DNA of 64,000 nucleotides from CAZWBR01 sp964632305 (GTDB lineage Bacteria; Bacteroidota; Bacteroidia; Bacteroidales; Prolixibacteraceae): contig CAZWBR010000003.1 of assembly GCA_964632305.1 (NCBI GenBank), forward strand, positions 83,873-147,872, read 5' to 3'. This document shows positions 44,202 to 52,982 of the stretch, one piece after another. Each line of letters opens with the position of its first letter. Positions within the stretch are counted from its first letter, which is position 1. The notes beneath the pieces were generated by a model. The model ran no database searches. It was given only the letters and a program-made list of their open reading frames with translations, and was not told the DNA's origin. Both the position numbers and the translations under genes were made by a program.

Positions 44202-45653
44202 ATGAAGAAAGCAGACATTGGCCTGATCGGCCTTGCAGTGATGGGGGAAAACCTCGTGCTGAATATGGAAAGCAAAGGATTTACCGTTGCGGTTTTCAAC
44301 CGCACCGTCGATAAAGTCGACAAATTCGTTGCCGGGCGCGGTGCAGGCAAAAAATTTATCGGGTGCCACTCCATCCAGGAGCTGTGCGCCAACCTGGAAC
44401 GCCCGCGTAAGGTGATGATGCTGGTCAAGGCCGGCTCTCCGGTCGATGATTTTATCGAACAGATCATGCCTTACCTTGAACCGGGCGACATCATCATTGA
44501 CGGGGGTAACTCCCATTTCCCCGACACCATTCGCCGAACCAAATATGTTGAAAGCAAAGGATTCCTTTATATCGGCACCGGCGTCTCGGGTGGCGAAGAA
44601 GGTGCACTGCTCGGCCCATCGATGATGCCCGGCGGATCGCCAGCCGCGTGGCCTCATGTGAAACAGATCTTCCAGGCGGTGGCCGCCAAGGTTGAGGACG
44701 GCTCGCCGTGCTGCGACTGGGTAGGTGAGAACGGCGCCGGCCATTTCGTGAAGATGGTCCACAACGGGATTGAATACGGCGATATGCAGATCATCTGCGA
44801 AGCTTACCAGATCATGAAAGAGCTGTTGGGCATGAGCTACGACGAGATGCACCAGACCTTTACCGAATGGAACAAAGGTGAACTGGACAGCTACCTGATC
44901 GAGATCACCCGCGACATCCTGGGCTTCCGCGATGAAAACGGCGAACCATTGATTGAGAAGATTCTCGATACAGCCGGTCAGAAAGGAACCGGAAAATGGA
45001 CCGGAGTAGCGGCCCTCGACCTGGGTATCCCGCTTACCCTGATCGGCGAATCGGTCTTTGCCCGCTGTCTCTCTGCACAGAAAGACCTGCGCGTGAAAGC
45101 CTCCAAAGTATTGAGCGGCCCCGAGAAACTCTTTAAGGGCGACAAAGCCGCTTTCCTCTCCGATCTGAAAGATGCCCTCTTTGCCGCTAAGATCATCTCT
45201 TACGCCCAGGGTTATGACCTGATGCGCGAGGCCGCCAAAGAATATGGATGGAAACTGAACAACGGCGGTATCGCGCTGATGTGGCGCGGCGGCTGTATCA
45301 TCCGTTCGGTCTTCTTAGGCAAGATCAAGGAAGCTTTCGACAAGGATCCCGATCTGGAAAACCTGTTGCTCGACGATTTCTTCAAGACCACCATGGAGAA
45401 AGCTCAGGCCGGCATGCGCCGCGTCGTGGCTACAGCCATCACCAACGGTGTCCCCGCTCCTACCCTCGCGGCGGCCGTGACCTATTTCGACGGCTTCCGC
45501 AGCGAACGACTGCCGGCCAATCTACTCCAGGCCCAGCGCGACTATTTCGGGGCCCACACCTACGAACGGACCGACAAACCGCGCGGAGAGTTTTATCACA
45601 CCAACTGGACCGGCCGCGGCGGCGACACCGCTTCGACCACCTATTCCGTGTAA
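44202..45653 (+). CDS. gnd: 6-phosphogluconate dehydrogenase, decarboxylating
   Basis: A 483-residue enzyme. GLAVMGENL (10-18) binds NADP; GGNSHFPDTIRR, GTGVSGGEEGALLGPSMMPGG and the catalytic region VKMVHNGIEYGDMQ with its Lys/Asn pair are canonical. The C-terminal tail ...AQRDYFGAHTYERTDKPRGEFYHTNW reaches into the partner subunit as in other Gnd dimers. It turns 6-phosphogluconate into ribulose 5-phosphate and CO2. Its position behind sugar-acid genes points to gluconate phosphate as a product of this locus, though it may also serve general pentose-phosphate flow. Confidence 0.97.
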   Translation: MKKADIGLIGLAVMGENLVLNMESKGFTVAVFNRTVDKVDKFVAGRGAGKKFIGCHSIQELCANLERPRKVMMLVKAGSPVDDFIEQIMPYLEPGDIIIDGGNSHFPDTIRRTKYVESKGFLYIGTGVSGGEEGALLGPSMMPGGSPAAWPHVKQIFQAVAAKVEDGSPCCDWVGENGAGHFVKMVHNGIEYGDMQIICEAYQIMKELLGMSYDEMHQTFTEWNKGELDSYLIEITRDILGFRDENGEPLIEKILDTAGQKGTGKWTGVAALDLGIPLTLIGESVFARCLSAQKDLRVKASKVLSGPEKLFKGDKAAFLSDLKDALFAAKIISYAQGYDLMREAAKEYGWKLNNGGIALMWRGGCIIRSVFLGKIKEAFDKDPDLENLLLDDFFKTTMEKAQAGMRRVVATAITNGVPAPTLAAAVTYFDGFRSERLPANLLQAQRDYFGAHTYERTDKPRGEFYHTNWTGRGGDTASTTYSV

Positions 45654-45732
45654 CCCGATTGAACCTGATTTCAAAGAGAGAGGCCCAATAGATATCCGAA
45701 ACTGACCTCTACTTACATATCAGAATCTGTCT

Positions 45733-45796
45733 CCCGCAGATTACGCCGATCCCGCTGAGTTTTCCGCGAAGATCTGCGGAATCTGCGGGATTTTTT
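45733..45796 (+). terminator. Hairpin with T run after gnd
   Basis: CCCGCAGATT (45733-45742) and AATCTGCGGG (45780-45789) are perfect complements, and six T residues follow. The CGCAGATT words are also a known style of dispersed Bacteroidota repeat, so it may be a repeat serving as a terminator. Confidence 0.65.
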
Positions 45797-45960
45797 CATA
45801 TCGCTTTTTAACTGTAACTCATCCGAAAAGCCAACCAACTTTTTAGTCACCTCCGGGTAACAGATGTTTGGACCTATCCTTCCCCTGTCATGTTTCCATC
45901 GGTACGTTTAAGGGTTGTTCCGAACAACTTGCAAATAACAGAACACCCGCCTGTTGCTTC

Positions 45961-46000
45961 AGACCTGAAAAGTCAAGATATGACAGCACGGGGCGTGAAC
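45961..46000. repeat. Head fragment of the 344-base repeat
   Basis: AGACCTGAAAAGTC...GACAGCACGGGGCGTGA corresponds to the first 40 bases of the copies at 9237 and 12719; the rest is missing. Confidence 0.6.
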
Positions 46001-46087
46001 TCCGAGACCCGGGACAGCTTTTTCAATGTCCCCAACATTGGGAAAGCTGCTCACATTCAAACCCATATAAGACAAACAACAAACTTA

Positions 46088-46118
46088 GTGACCGGGTGAC
46101 TTGGAGTCACCCGGTCAC
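46088..46118 (+). repeat. GTGACCGGGTGACT hairpin
   Basis: GTGACCGGGTGACT, loop tgg, AGTCACCCGGTCAC: a perfect 14-base stem followed by five T residues. A degraded relative is at 62753-62783. It could end transcription. Confidence 0.7.
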
Positions 46119-46226
46119 TTTTTCCCAGCCTCCGGCTCCCACCCCCTGAATCTCTGTTTATCCCAAGGCCAAAGTCTGGGATATACCATGCTTTTTCTAT
46201 GGTTGCTCTATCGTTTCTCTAAGTTA

Positions 46227-46278
46227 GCATACAGGAACCTTGGAGGAACCATACAGGAACCATACAGATACCCCGGCG
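46227..46278. repeat. 11-base tandem repeat array
   Basis: Units GCATACAGGAA, CCTTGGAGGAA, CCATACAGGAA, CCATACAGATA, then CCCCGGCG; very close to the array at 29242. Confidence 0.75.
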
Positions 46279-46804
46279 TTGACCCGACCCGCAACAGGGG
46301 AGGGAGACCTTTATTCCCATTTTTTTGGAAACAGGTTTTGGCCTCTTCCGATGATCACGCAGATCTTTTCAGTTCCTGAAGCGTGGTAGGAGGGAATTTT
46401 CCAGGTCGCCGCAGGATTGGTCCGGTTCCCCTGATACAACCCGCTAAAAAAAAGAACCATTCCGTCAGACCAACCTTAACATTTCATTATTCCAACCAAT
46501 TCGCAGATCGACCCATCGCTCTGCAATTTCTAAATAAAAACCTATATATCACTTTTTGCCCCAACGAAAAACAACACCAACCTACTGATTGTCGTGTAAT
46601 TAATTAACAGACCCGTTATAATCTGTTGAAAGAAGAACCAATAGTCATTTATAACAGCAATAGATTCTACCCTGAAAGATAAAACCAGAATCCTGCAAAC
46701 CAGAAAAATGTTCTTTATGTTCTGTTTTCGACTTGTGTCAACAATTCCTTTTTGGAGCAACTGCTTATTTGGCCTCAAAATGTGAATTTCCCCGTTTAAT
46801 TTGT

Positions 46805-46812
46805 TATCTTTG
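46805..46812 (+). promoter_or_regulatory. -7 element for the 52-residue protein
   Basis: TATCTTTG(T); the start codon is about 190 bases downstream, leaving an unusually long leader. Confidence 0.55.
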
Positions 46813-47002
46813 TAAGATTAAGGCTTTTCCGGAATTTATCCTCTTGTGTTGGCAGTACCTTTCGCAAATATTTCAGCAATCCGATTTCCATGTTGAATAT
46901 TTCGACAGATAAACCACAGACCCTTTTTAGTTAGTCATATTTCAGAAGAGGGGTAAGCAAAGTACCATTTTTAACAGATTTACAAACAGAAAGGGAAAAC
47001 AA

Positions 47003-47161
47003 ATGTTTGAAAAAAAAACCGTTGCAATTACATCGCCTGACCTTGCAAAAATGCAGGAGGTAGTGATTGATGAGAAAACAAGAATATATATCCCCATTGA
47101 TGCCGACTCGGAAGAGGCCAAGAAACGCTATCTTTCGAGAAGAGCAGAGAAAAAAATATAA
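47003..47161 (+). CDS. Small protein of 52 residues
   Basis: MFEKKTVAITSPDLAKMQEV, then VIDEKTRIYIPIDADSEEAKK and a basic tail RYLSRRAEKKI. It is flanked by a matching promoter upstream and an intrinsic terminator 15 bases downstream (47176-47206), with a purine-rich AAAGGGAAAA before the ATG, so it is a complete gene. The charged, no-cysteine sequence has a short strand (RIYIPID) and a helical basic end that could bind RNA or a partner protein. I do not recognise the family. Confidence 0.72.
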   Translation: MFEKKTVAITSPDLAKMQEVVIDEKTRIYIPIDADSEEAKKRYLSRRAEKKI

Positions 47162-47175
47162 CGATCTTGTTAGCG

Positions 47176-47206
47176 GGGCACGAATAGATATCGTGCCCTT
47201 TCTTTT
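47176..47206 (+). terminator. Terminator of the small-protein gene
   Basis: GGGCACGA and TCGTGCCC pair perfectly, followed by TTTCTTTT. Confidence 0.85.
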
Positions 47207-47742
47207 AATGCCCGCGTAACCGCCTGATATAAAAAACACTTCCTCTGAATTCGGCCTATTCTATAATCAGACAATTATATTATATCCATTTTATCCTCAC
47301 TCGCCGGTCGTGCAACAATACAACCCCTCTCCCCGGGTTACACTGCTGTGGAACACCTGATAATCACTGATCGTAGAGGTCCTGACAATAATCTCTTCAC
47401 AATTCTGCAAGGTGGAAATATCAATTCCATTGCAGACTGCACAGAGATGTGCACGGAATAATTTACCGGCCTAAGATCACCCCTTCAAGGAAAACTATTC
47501 CGGTATCCTTAACCTATCCGGACAACCCCTATTTATAACGGCGTCCGGTTTATCGATCTTTCCAACAGGTTAGGAGTGAATATTCTGAAAGACTTTAACA
47601 GAAACAATACATCAAAAAATAAGCAGATCCCAGTTAACTCACAACCCCTGCCCGGATGGAATAGATATACCACAACTGAACCAGACAGGAGGTAACATCG
47701 GCATAAGAAAAGTGATTAAGGTGGTTCATCTGAAGAAAACAG
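47207..47742. other. Gene-free stretch
   Basis: About 540 bases without a supported gene. On the minus strand 47303-47470 there is an open frame with two Cys pairs (LCAVCNG, LYCCTTGE) but no start codon behind a stop; it may be a remnant. Confidence 0.4.
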
Positions 47743-47779
47743 AAAGCCCGAACTATCCGCCTGGGATATTTCGGGCTTT
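47743..47779 (-). terminator. Terminator of the aminotransferase gene
   Basis: AAAGCCCGAA and TTCGGGCTTT pair perfectly; 20 bases after the stop codon on the minus strand. Confidence 0.8.
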
Positions 47780-47799
47780 ATTAAATATGATCGGGAATT

Positions 47800-48999
47800 T
47801 CAGATTGTTCGTCCGGGATAGATCTCAAGGGCAATACGAAGACATTCGATCGCCTTCTTCAGGTCTTCAATATTCAGGACATAAGCGACGCGCACCTCAT
47901 TACGGCCCATTCCCGGTTCGGAATAGAATCCGGAAGCCGGAGCCATCATCACGGTAGCACCCTCGTGCTGGAATTCCTCCAGCATCCATTGGCAAAATTT
48001 ATCGCTGTCGTCGATCGGGAGCTTAACCATCGAATAGAAGGCCCCCATCGGCATGGGAGAATAGACGCCGGGAATCAGGTTCAGGCTATCGATTAAAAAT
48101 TTCCTACGGGCAACATACTCGTCATAGACATCGCGCATATATTCCTCGCTGGCATCGAGCGAAGCCTCTGCGATAATCTGTCCGATCAGCGGCGGACTTA
48201 AGCGGGCCTGGCAAAATTTCATCACCGTCTTACGCAACTCTGCATTCTTGGTGATCAAAGCTCCGATCCGGATCCCGCATTCGCTGTAGCGTTTCGAAAC
48301 CGAATCAATCAGGACCACATTCTTTTCGATCCCGGCCAGATGGAAGGCGGAGATATAAGGAGAACCGGTATAGATAAATTCACGGTAGACTTCGTCGGAG
48401 AAAAGATAGAGATCGTATTTTTTGACAAGGTCGCGAATCTGGTTCATCTCCTTCCGGGTATAGAGATAACCGGTTGGATTGTTGGGATTGCAGATCATGA
48501 TTCCTTTGGTCCGTTCGTTGATCAACGATTCGAACTTCTCGACCGGGGGAAGGGCAAATCCCTCTTCAATGGAGGAAGGGACCGTGCGAATGACTGCTCC
48601 GGCCGAAATGGCAAAAGCCATATAGTTGGCATAAGCCGGTTCGGGGACAATAATCTCATCGCCCGGATTCAGACAGGCCATAAAGGCAAACAACACCCCT
48701 TCCGATCCACCGGTCGTGATAATTATCTCATCTGCCGTTACATCGATATTAAATTTCGCGTAATACTGTACCAACTTCTCGCGATAGCTTCTAAAACCAT
48801 CGCTGGGGCTATACTCCAAAACTTTACGGTCGATTTTCCGCATCGCGTCAAGCGCCACTTCAGGAGTCGGAAGATCGGGCTGACCGATATTCAGGTGATA
48901 GACCTTGATCCCTTTGGCTTTGGCTTGATCAGCAAACGGTACCAGTTTCCTGATTGCTGATGCGGGAAGTAATACTCCCCTGTTCGAAATAGTTGGCAT
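47800..48999 (-). CDS. PLP-dependent aminotransferase, class I/II
   Basis: A 399-residue fold-type I aminotransferase: HLNIGQPDLPTPE, YSPSDGFRSYREKL, TTGGSEGVLFAF, NPNNPTGYLYT, the PLP-lysine Lys236 in DSVSKRYSECGIRIG and the carboxylate-binding Arg near the C-terminus (MGRNEVRVAYVLN). This is the AspC/AraT group that transfers amino groups between aspartate or aromatic amino acids and 2-oxoglutarate. Substrate cannot be fixed. Monocistronic with its own terminator. Confidence 0.92.
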   Translation of the reverse strand: MPTISNRGVLLPASAIRKLVPFADQAKAKGIKVYHLNIGQPDLPTPEVALDAMRKIDRKVLEYSPSDGFRSYREKLVQYYAKFNIDVTADEIIITTGGSEGVLFAFMACLNPGDEIIVPEPAYANYMAFAISAGAVIRTVPSSIEEGFALPPVEKFESLINERTKGIMICNPNNPTGYLYTRKEMNQIRDLVKKYDLYLFSDEVYREFIYTGSPYISAFHLAGIEKNVVLIDSVSKRYSECGIRIGALITKNAELRKTVMKFCQARLSPPLIGQIIAEASLDASEEYMRDVYDEYVARRKFLIDSLNLIPGVYSPMPMGAFYSMVKLPIDDSDKFCQWMLEEFQHEGATVMMAPASGFYSEPGMGRNEVRVAYVLNIEDLKKAIECLRIALEIYPGRTI

Positions 49000-49201
49000 C
49001 CTGCGTTATTCAATATTATTGGGGGTCAAATATACAATTATAATTTTTTATTGAAATCATGCATATGCTTTCTTTTCGTTAAGATTTTGGCATCCAAAAC
49101 ACGAATCATTCAGAAAGAGATTCAATAACACCCCAAATATAAAAACTACATACTGCCCGAATTATATGATATTTAGTCATGTTTTAGTATTAGGCATTCA
49201 C

Positions 49202-49209
49202 TAAATTTG
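49202..49209 (+). promoter_or_regulatory. -7 element for ald
   Basis: TAAATTTG, 22 bases before the ATG; this gives a short leader. Confidence 0.55.
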
Positions 49210-49230
49210 ATTAATAAATCTGTATAAGCT

Positions 49231-50346
49231 ATGATAATAGGTGTTCCAAAAGAAATAAAAAACAACGAAAACCGTGTGGCGCTGACCCCTGCCGGGGCAG
49301 CCGAGCTGGTTAAACGTGGCAATAAAGTCTATGTACAGGCCACTGCCGGTAACGGGAGTGGTTTCTCTGATGAAGAGTATGCTACGGCTGGTGCTAAAAT
49401 TCTGAAGACCATTGAAGAAGTATACCAGATAGCCGAGATGATCATCAAGGTGAAGGAACCGATCGAATCGGAATATCCCCTGATCCGTGAAGGCCAACTG
49501 GTTTATACCTACTTCCACTTTGCTTCTTCGGAAAAACTGACCAGCGCGATGCTGAAGAGCAAAGCCGTTTGTCTGGCCTACGAAACCGTTGAGCTTAACG
49601 ACCATTCGCTTCCGTTGCTGATCCCAATGTCGGAAGTAGCCGGCCGTATGTCGATCCACGAAGGGGCTAAGTATCTCGAGAAGACCTTCGGGGGACGGGG
49701 GATGTTGCTGGGCGGCGTTCCTGGTGTTCTTCCGGCCAACGTGCTGATTATCGGGGGAGGAATCGTCGGGACCGAGGCGGCCAAGATGGCTGCCGGACTG
49801 GGAGCCGACGTTACCATCATGGACGTAAACCTAAGGCGTCTCCGTTATCTCGACGACATCATGCCGGCCAACGTCAAAACCATGATGTCGAACGAATACA
49901 ACATCCGGGCCAAAGTGAAGGAAAGCGACGTGATTGTCGGGGCGGTACTGATCCCCGGCGCCAAAGCCCCTTCGCTGATCACCAAAGATATGCTGCCCAC
50001 CATGAATCCGGGAACCGTGCTGATTGATGTAGCGGTCGACCAGGGAGGCTGTATCGAAACGACGGTCGCCACGACGCACGATCATCCAACCTTCGTGATC
50101 GATGGCGTGATCCATTACTGCGTCGCCAATATGCCCGGTGCGGTACCCCGTACCTCGACCATCGCTTTAACCAATGCCACTTTGCCGTATGCCATTGACC
50201 TGGCCGCTAAAGGATGGAAGAAAGCCTGCGCCGAAGACAAAGCATTAAAGAAAGGATTAAATGTAGTAGCCGGAAAGGTTGTGTACAAAGGAGTATCCGA
50301 AGCCTTTGGACTCACCTTCTACGATGTTGATGAAGTATTGAGATAG
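49231..50346 (+). CDS. ald: Alanine dehydrogenase
   Basis: A 371-residue enzyme starting MIIGVPKEIKNNENRVALTPAG. Lys in IIKVKEP and His in YTYFHFA are the active-site pair; GGVPGVLPANVLIIGGGIVGTEAAKMAAGLGA is the NAD-binding domain. It interconverts alanine and pyruvate plus ammonia. Single gene with a promoter close by and a long stem terminator. Confidence 0.96.
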   Translation: MIIGVPKEIKNNENRVALTPAGAAELVKRGNKVYVQATAGNGSGFSDEEYATAGAKILKTIEEVYQIAEMIIKVKEPIESEYPLIREGQLVYTYFHFASSEKLTSAMLKSKAVCLAYETVELNDHSLPLLIPMSEVAGRMSIHEGAKYLEKTFGGRGMLLGGVPGVLPANVLIIGGGIVGTEAAKMAAGLGADVTIMDVNLRRLRYLDDIMPANVKTMMSNEYNIRAKVKESDVIVGAVLIPGAKAPSLITKDMLPTMNPGTVLIDVAVDQGGCIETTVATTHDHPTFVIDGVIHYCVANMPGAVPRTSTIALTNATLPYAIDLAAKGWKKACAEDKALKKGLNVVAGKVVYKGVSEAFGLTFYDVDEVLR

Positions 50347-50371
50347 CAATCCAAGTCTTCCAAATAGGAGC

Positions 50372-50413
50372 CAGGGCGGCAATTCATCTTGTAATTGTCG
50401 CCCTGTTATTTTT
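50372..50413 (+). terminator. Terminator of ald
   Basis: CAGGGCGGCAATT and AATTGTCGCCCTG form a 13-base stem with one mismatch, then TTATTTTT. Confidence 0.85.
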
Positions 50414-50418
50414 CCCCG

Positions 50419-50796
50419 TTATTTGACGCCTCGCCCAACCAGGTAATGATTGACCAGAAAAAGTAAACCAATAATCATGGGAAGGGAAACGATCAGCCAG
50501 GTCCCCTCCCGGAAAAAAGAGGGGCTCATGAAGAAAAAGATCATAAAGACACCTATTCCGATTAAGGATAATCCTGCCCGATTTTGACGTCTCCATCCAA
50601 CAATAAGAATAAGGATCAAAACCAGTGTAAACACATTATGAATTAGAAAGGCGACGATCTCTTGTCCTACAGGATGTTTCCCGTCAAAACTGTCAAGCGA
50701 AAACAACAGGAAGAAGAGCGCCACCATCAACAAAAGACCACGCAGGAACCATGTAAGATAATAGTTGCCACGTACAGGCGATGAGTTTGTTTCCAT
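50419..50796 (-). CDS. Small four-helix membrane protein
   Basis: About 125 residues from METNSSPVRGN (a start 8 codons earlier exists). Four membrane segments: WFLRGLLLMVALFFLLFSL, IVAFLIHNVFTLVLILILIVGW, AGLSLIGIGVFMIFFFM and WLIVSLPMIIGLLFLVNHYL. No catalytic motif; the pattern is common in Bacteroidota and of unknown function. Confidence 0.75.
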   Translation of the reverse strand: METNSSPVRGNYYLTWFLRGLLLMVALFFLLFSLDSFDGKHPVGQEIVAFLIHNVFTLVLILILIVGWRRQNRAGLSLIGIGVFMIFFFMSPSFFREGTWLIVSLPMIIGLLFLVNHYLVGRGVK

Positions 50797-50931
50797 AATC
50801 ACGAAGAGTTTTAATGCCATTAAACCAAAATTACTTATTCTTTTACAATCGCGAGGCGAGCTATTCCATTTTTAATTAATATTTTAGCAACCTGATATTT
50901 ACAACACATCCAACAACCATTTCCGTTATTT

Positions 50932-51471
50932 ATGAATTTCAGGATTGACGATAATATTTTTCTGAAAGAACTTGAGGTTAGCGATGCTCAGGATATCTTT
51001 AACGCCATAGACAAAAGCCGGGATTACCTTCGCGAATGGCTCCCTTTTGTGGATATGACCCACAGGATTGAAGACTCCATCGCGTTTGCCGAAAGTGTGG
51101 CTCAGGTCTCTCCTTCCGCCAGGGAATCGGTCTATGCCATTTTGTTCAACGGAAGTTTTTCCGGGCTGATCGGTTTTAAAAGTACAGACCTGTTAAACCG
51201 AAAGACAGAGATCGGCTACTGGCTGACTGAAGAGTTTCAGCACAAAGGAATCATAACCAAATCGTGTCGGAAATTAATCCGCTTTGCTTTTGACGATCTG
51301 GATTTCAACCGGGTACAGATAAAGGTAGCGGTTAAGAATTTCCGCAGCCAGCGGGTAGCTGAGCGACTGGGCTGCACCCGCGAAGGGATTGAACGTGACG
51401 GTGAACTGCTGATCAATGGATTCACCGATCTTTACGTCTACAGCCTGCTGAAGCGCGATTGCACCTTCTGA
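50932..51471 (+). CDS. GNAT N-acetyltransferase, RimJ/RimL type
   Basis: A 179-residue acetyltransferase. LREWLPFVDMTHRIEDSIAF, then IGYWLTEEFQHKGIITKSCRKLIRFAFDDL contains the acetyl-CoA-binding loop (Q-H-K-G-I), and VAVKNFRSQRVAERLGCTREGIERDGELLINGFTDLYVYSLL is the usual C-terminal half. These enzymes acetylate N-termini of ribosomal proteins or small amines; the target is not deducible. Confidence 0.9.
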   Translation: MNFRIDDNIFLKELEVSDAQDIFNAIDKSRDYLREWLPFVDMTHRIEDSIAFAESVAQVSPSARESVYAILFNGSFSGLIGFKSTDLLNRKTEIGYWLTEEFQHKGIITKSCRKLIRFAFDDLDFNRVQIKVAVKNFRSQRVAERLGCTREGIERDGELLINGFTDLYVYSLLKRDCTF

Positions 51472-51573
51472 ATAACACGGCTCCGCTCATCGATTAACCC
51501 TGATCAAAACCCGCCTTCTGTTTCTGTGACCGATTGTTCATTATCTTTACGAAGCCAATTCAAAATATCAAAC

Positions 51574-52344
51574 ATGCCCTATTTTGTCGTTTTCGTAATG
51601 CTATCCCTCCTGCCTTATGTACTTTCGGCACAGGTTGAATATATCGGTCACCGCGGAGCCCCCTACCAGGCCCCCGAAAATACGATAGCTTCGGTCAGGC
51701 TGGCCTGGGAACTTGGGGCCGATGCCGTCGAGATTGCCATTGCCCTGACCAGCGACCAGCGCATCATGCTTCTACACGACAAAACCACTAAACGGACCAC
51801 CGGGCAGGAACTAAGCATCGCGACCTCAACGTCCGATGAACTGCGCAAGCTGGATGCCGGATCATTCAGAGGGGCAAAATACGCGGGAGAGAAAATTCCT
51901 TTTCTCGAAGAGGTGATCGAAACCGTCCCCCCGGGAAAGAAGCTGGTGATCCAGATCAGATGCGGCAGCGAGATTTTACCTCATCTTGAAAAGATTATCG
52001 GGAAGAGCAAAATTAAAGAACAATGTATTTTTATTGCCAGTGGATGGGAAACGATCCGCGACACAAAAAAGATATTCCCCGAAAACAAATGCTATTGGCT
52101 CAGCAGTGAGAAAGAGGGACTGGCAAAGAAACTAAAAGAATGTGCGGCTAACGGCCTCGATGGGGTTGACCTCAGTTATAAATTGATCGACCTTTCGGTC
52201 GTACAACTGACCCGGGAACTGAAACTGGATATGATCGCCCGGACCGCAGACAATCCAAAAGAAGCCAAACGGCTGATCGGTCTTGGTGTTTCGTCCATCA
52301 CCACCAACCGTCCAGGCTGGCTCAAAGCAAACCTACCCCATTAA
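51574..52344 (+). CDS. GDPD-fold secreted protein with altered metal site
   Basis: About 256 residues from MPYFVVFVMLSLLPY, a signal peptide with cleavage near residue 19; the frame extends upstream without a hydrophobic start. The GlpQ-like barrel is clear: HRGAPYQAPENT (His26), His68 in LLHDKTTKRTTG, DAGSF and ending ITTNRPGWLK. The metal pair E-x-D becomes Glu53-Ile-Ala55 (VEIAIALTSD), and the third metal-binding Glu is Gln127 (LVIQIRC). Two of three metal ligands are lost, so it may be catalytically inactive or use another mechanism. Known family role is cleavage of glycerophosphodiesters. Confidence 0.85.
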   Translation: MPYFVVFVMLSLLPYVLSAQVEYIGHRGAPYQAPENTIASVRLAWELGADAVEIAIALTSDQRIMLLHDKTTKRTTGQELSIATSTSDELRKLDAGSFRGAKYAGEKIPFLEEVIETVPPGKKLVIQIRCGSEILPHLEKIIGKSKIKEQCIFIASGWETIRDTKKIFPENKCYWLSSEKEGLAKKLKECAANGLDGVDLSYKLIDLSVVQLTRELKLDMIARTADNPKEAKRLIGLGVSSITTNRPGWLKANLPH

Positions 52345-52414
52345 TTTTTTCCCAAAGAATGTCCGCCATTAAAAATCCGAATAAGCAGGGGTTAAAGGGG
52401 AAAAAACACTCCCG

Positions 52415-52792
52415 TTATTTGCCGTTTCCATCTCCGCTGAAATCCCGTTTTACAAGGATGACCTTGTTGTTTTCCAGCTCGGAATACCCCTGGTCGTAAC
52501 AGAAGTAGTAGGTCCGGTTGGTTTTGGTGATATAGGTATTGGTATGATAATCGAACCGGAAACCTTTTCCCAGAAGGTCACTTTTCAGAACCATCGTTTT
52601 CCCGGAATGATTCATTTGGGTCAGGAGAAGATAATTCTTTTTCAGTATCCGGTTTACATTCCTGATCAGGTTGTTGCTTTCACTGAATTGACGGTTGTTA
52701 TAGGCGCTCCGGCATTGATCGTTGCAAAACTTCTGGTCAGCTCTTCCCCTGAGCGGCTCACCGCATTCGAGACATTTCCTCTGTTCGTTCAT
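52415..52792 (-). CDS. Small zinc-ribbon protein
   Basis: A 125-residue protein with an N-terminal zinc ribbon CLECGEPLRGRADQKFCNDQCRSAYNN (CxxC...CxxxC), then a basic helix RNVNRILKKNYLLL and an RF-rich C-terminal sheet (GFRFDYHTNTYITKTNRTYYFCYDQGY). Matches a zinc-ribbon family common in Bacteroidota; function unknown. It overlaps nothing and reads towards the GDPD gene. Confidence 0.8.
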   Translation of the reverse strand: MNEQRKCLECGEPLRGRADQKFCNDQCRSAYNNRQFSESNNLIRNVNRILKKNYLLLTQMNHSGKTMVLKSDLLGKGFRFDYHTNTYITKTNRTYYFCYDQGYSELENNKVILVKRDFSGDGNGK

Positions 52793-52935
52793 TTTACATT
52801 TCGGCCAGTCAATTGACCATTATTTACTCCTCTAAGGTACAAAATTTTAGCCGATAACAAACGGTTACAGACGTTTATTTTCGCTTGCAAACGGAAGCAC
52901 CCGTTTAATATCCGACTCAGGATAGACAACCACCC

Positions 52936-52943
52936 TACCTTTG
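52936..52943 (+). promoter_or_regulatory. -7 element for ssb
   Basis: TACCTTTG, 40 bases before the ssb start. Confidence 0.5.
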
Positions 52944-52982
52944 GGTTAACAATTTAGGTTTAATCCTTTAAAACTTGAAATC

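Larger units (their letters stand above)
45797..46804. other. Gene-free kilobase with repeats
   Basis: Holds a degenerate fragment of the 344-base repeat (45961-46000), a long GTGACC hairpin (46088-46118) and an 11-base array (46227-46278). No gene could be supported; short frames here have no recognisable sequence. Confidence 0.55.

Noticed and set aside
47303..47470. Minus-strand reading frame with two cysteine pairs
   Set aside because: No start codon after the upstream stop and no recognised homology; kept only as a possible remnant.
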